NCBI GenBank assembly: GCA_013042925.1
Contig: JABDPH010000313.1
Span: forward strand, 1 to 6,265
Length of the DNA stretch: 6,265 nucleotides
DNA from: Eudoraea sp.
GTDB lineage: Bacteria; Bacteroidota; Bacteroidia; Flavobacteriales; Flavobacteriaceae
Reading direction: 5' to 3'
Part shown: positions 5,488 to 6,265 of the stretch, in pieces
How the letters are laid out: each line of letters begins with the position of its first letter
Numbering within the stretch: position 1 is the stretch's first letter
The notes under the pieces: generated by a model
What the model saw: only the letters and a program-made list of their open reading frames with translations
Databases searched by the model: none
Told to the model about the DNA's origin: nothing
Program-made: the position numbers and the translations under genes

Positions 5488-5767
5488 TTTTAAATAGAAT
5501 AGAGGTATCATATCAATAATTTGTTAAGACTTTAAAGCGGTATTAAAACGTTTTTACAATGTTTTTATTGAATACTGTGATTGTAATTCGATAAACTGCA
5601 TCTATCATGCATTAGTCATGGGTATCTTGGATTAGACTGCTAAAAAAGGAAAGCTCTTAGTTTCTGAATATTGTTCTTATCTTTAGTTTAATTGCCCTAA
5701 AAATTAAAAACCGACTATATTGACCCTTTTAATCTTGAAAATGAAGCTTATTTAAAATTTGATTAGG
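5488..5767. other. Divergent intergenic spacer, presumed promoters for both flanking genes
   Basis: This 280-bp AT-rich stretch separates the minus-strand 46-aa lipoprotein gene from the plus-strand exonuclease gene, so it should contain both promoters. I found no reading frame with coding character. Visible elements are the 10-bp palindrome AAAACGTTTT (5545-5554), two GTTTTTA copies 11 bp apart (5550-5556 and 5561-5567), and a TATCTTTA box (5678-5685). No exact TAnnTTTG box with a correctly spaced TTG was found. Confidence 0.5.
5678..5685 (+). promoter_or_regulatory. Possible -7 promoter element for the exonuclease gene
   Basis: TATCTTTA (followed by G) matches the Bacteroidota -7 consensus TAnnTTTG except at the last base. 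It is the same octamer found upstream of the 378-aa lipoprotein gene on the other strand. It would place the transcript start near 5690 and give a leader of about 75 bases. No TTG lies at the expected -33 distance, so confidence is low. Confidence 0.22.
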
Positions 5768-6265
5768 ATGTTGCAGAAACTAAATCTTGAAGATATCCTT
5801 TTTTTAGACATCGAAACTGTTCCTGAAGTAGCAGAGTATGCTCAATTAGATGATTACAAGAAAGAGCTATGGGAACAGAAGTCGCAATATCAACGCAAAG
5901 ATGAATACACGGCGGAAGAATTTTATGAAAGAGCAGGTATTTGGGCTGAATTCGGTAAAATTATTTGTATATCGGTAGGGTATTTTCTGATTAAAGACGC
6001 GAGTCGAAATTTCAGAGTTACTACATTTCATGGAGATGAAGAAAAGATTCTAAAAGACTTTAAAAGGCTTCTAAACGAACATTTCAGCCGTCCAAAAAAT
6101 CTGCTTTGCGCACATAATGGGAAAGAATTTGATTTCCCATATATAGCACGAAGATTAATTATCCATGGTATTTCGCTCCCTTATAAGCTAGACCTTTTTG
6201 GAAAAAAACCCTGGGAAGTACCTCATTTGGACACAATGGAGTTATGGAAATTTGGCGACTTCAAG
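5768..6265 (+). CDS. PolB-like DEDD 3'-5' exonuclease (PF10108 family), 3'-truncated by window edge
   Basis: The frame is open from ATG 5768 to the window end, giving 166 residues. The N-terminal FLD14-I-E16-T is the ExoI motif of DEDD exonucleases, carrying the first two metal-binding acidic residues. HN117-GKEFD122-FPYIARRL is the ExoII motif with the third. HLD155-TMELWKFGDFK matches the segment that follows in the DNA_pol_B_exo2 / ribonuclease-H-like family, so this is a stand-alone nuclease and not a polymerase. The ExoIII motif with the last Asp lies beyond the window; family members are usually about 230-260 aa, so roughly 70-90 residues are missing. The bases AGG sit directly before the ATG; no well-spaced ribosome site is visible. 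The in-vivo substrate of this family is not established. It is divergent from the small lipoprotein gene. A role in DNA repair alongside the nearby alkyltransferase is possible but unproven. Confidence 0.9.
   Translation, partial: MLQKLNLEDILFLDIETVPEVAEYAQLDDYKKELWEQKSQYQRKDEYTAEEFYERAGIWAEFGKIICISVGYFLIKDASRNFRVTTFHGDEEKILKDFKRLLNEHFSRPKNLLCAHNGKEFDFPYIARRLIIHGISLPYKLDLFGKKPWEVPHLDTMELWKFGDFK

Overview
The window looks like chromosomal DNA from a marine or soil-type member of the Bacteroidota, most likely Flavobacteriaceae. The supporting signs are AT-rich sequence with A-rich translation starts lacking Shine-Dalgarno boxes, lipoproteins whose acylated Cys is followed by Asn/Asp-rich residues, a serine hydrolase with flavobacterial-style motifs, and a Mg-type HemB. 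The genus cannot be fixed from sequence reading alone.

Layout: 1-3878 is a run of four plus-strand genes. They are hemB (5' end outside the window; porphobilinogen synthase for haem), a secreted PF00144 serine hydrolase, a CNNM/DUF21-CBS membrane protein, and an Ogt-type O6-alkylguanine-DNA alkyltransferase that starts 3 bp after the CNNM stop. The run ends in a 160-bp convergent spacer (3879-4038) packed with small palindromes and hairpins. On the minus strand, 5175-4039 encodes a 378-aa lipoprotein of probable beta-propeller fold. Upstream of it, 5487-5347 encodes a 46-aa acidic lipoprotein. The two are separated by a structured 171-bp spacer holding a long imperfect stem-loop (5265-5348) and a strong hairpin terminator (5224-5255). 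A 280-bp divergent spacer then leads to a plus-strand gene for a PolB-like DEDD 3'-5' exonuclease (PF10108), cut off by the window end.

Functionally this is mostly housekeeping: haem synthesis, envelope and ion homeostasis, alkylation repair and a nuclease. The accessory part is the minus-strand lipoprotein pair, which sits between the two DNA-metabolism genes. The observations most worth a second look are the C-terminal QQSLF of the alkyltransferase, which resembles a beta-clamp-binding peptide; the structured 3' region of the small lipoprotein gene; and the Cys-Thr-Asn-Asp-Asp start shared by both lipoproteins. I saw no clear mobile element, CRISPR array, tRNA or rRNA, and no convincing new defence system.
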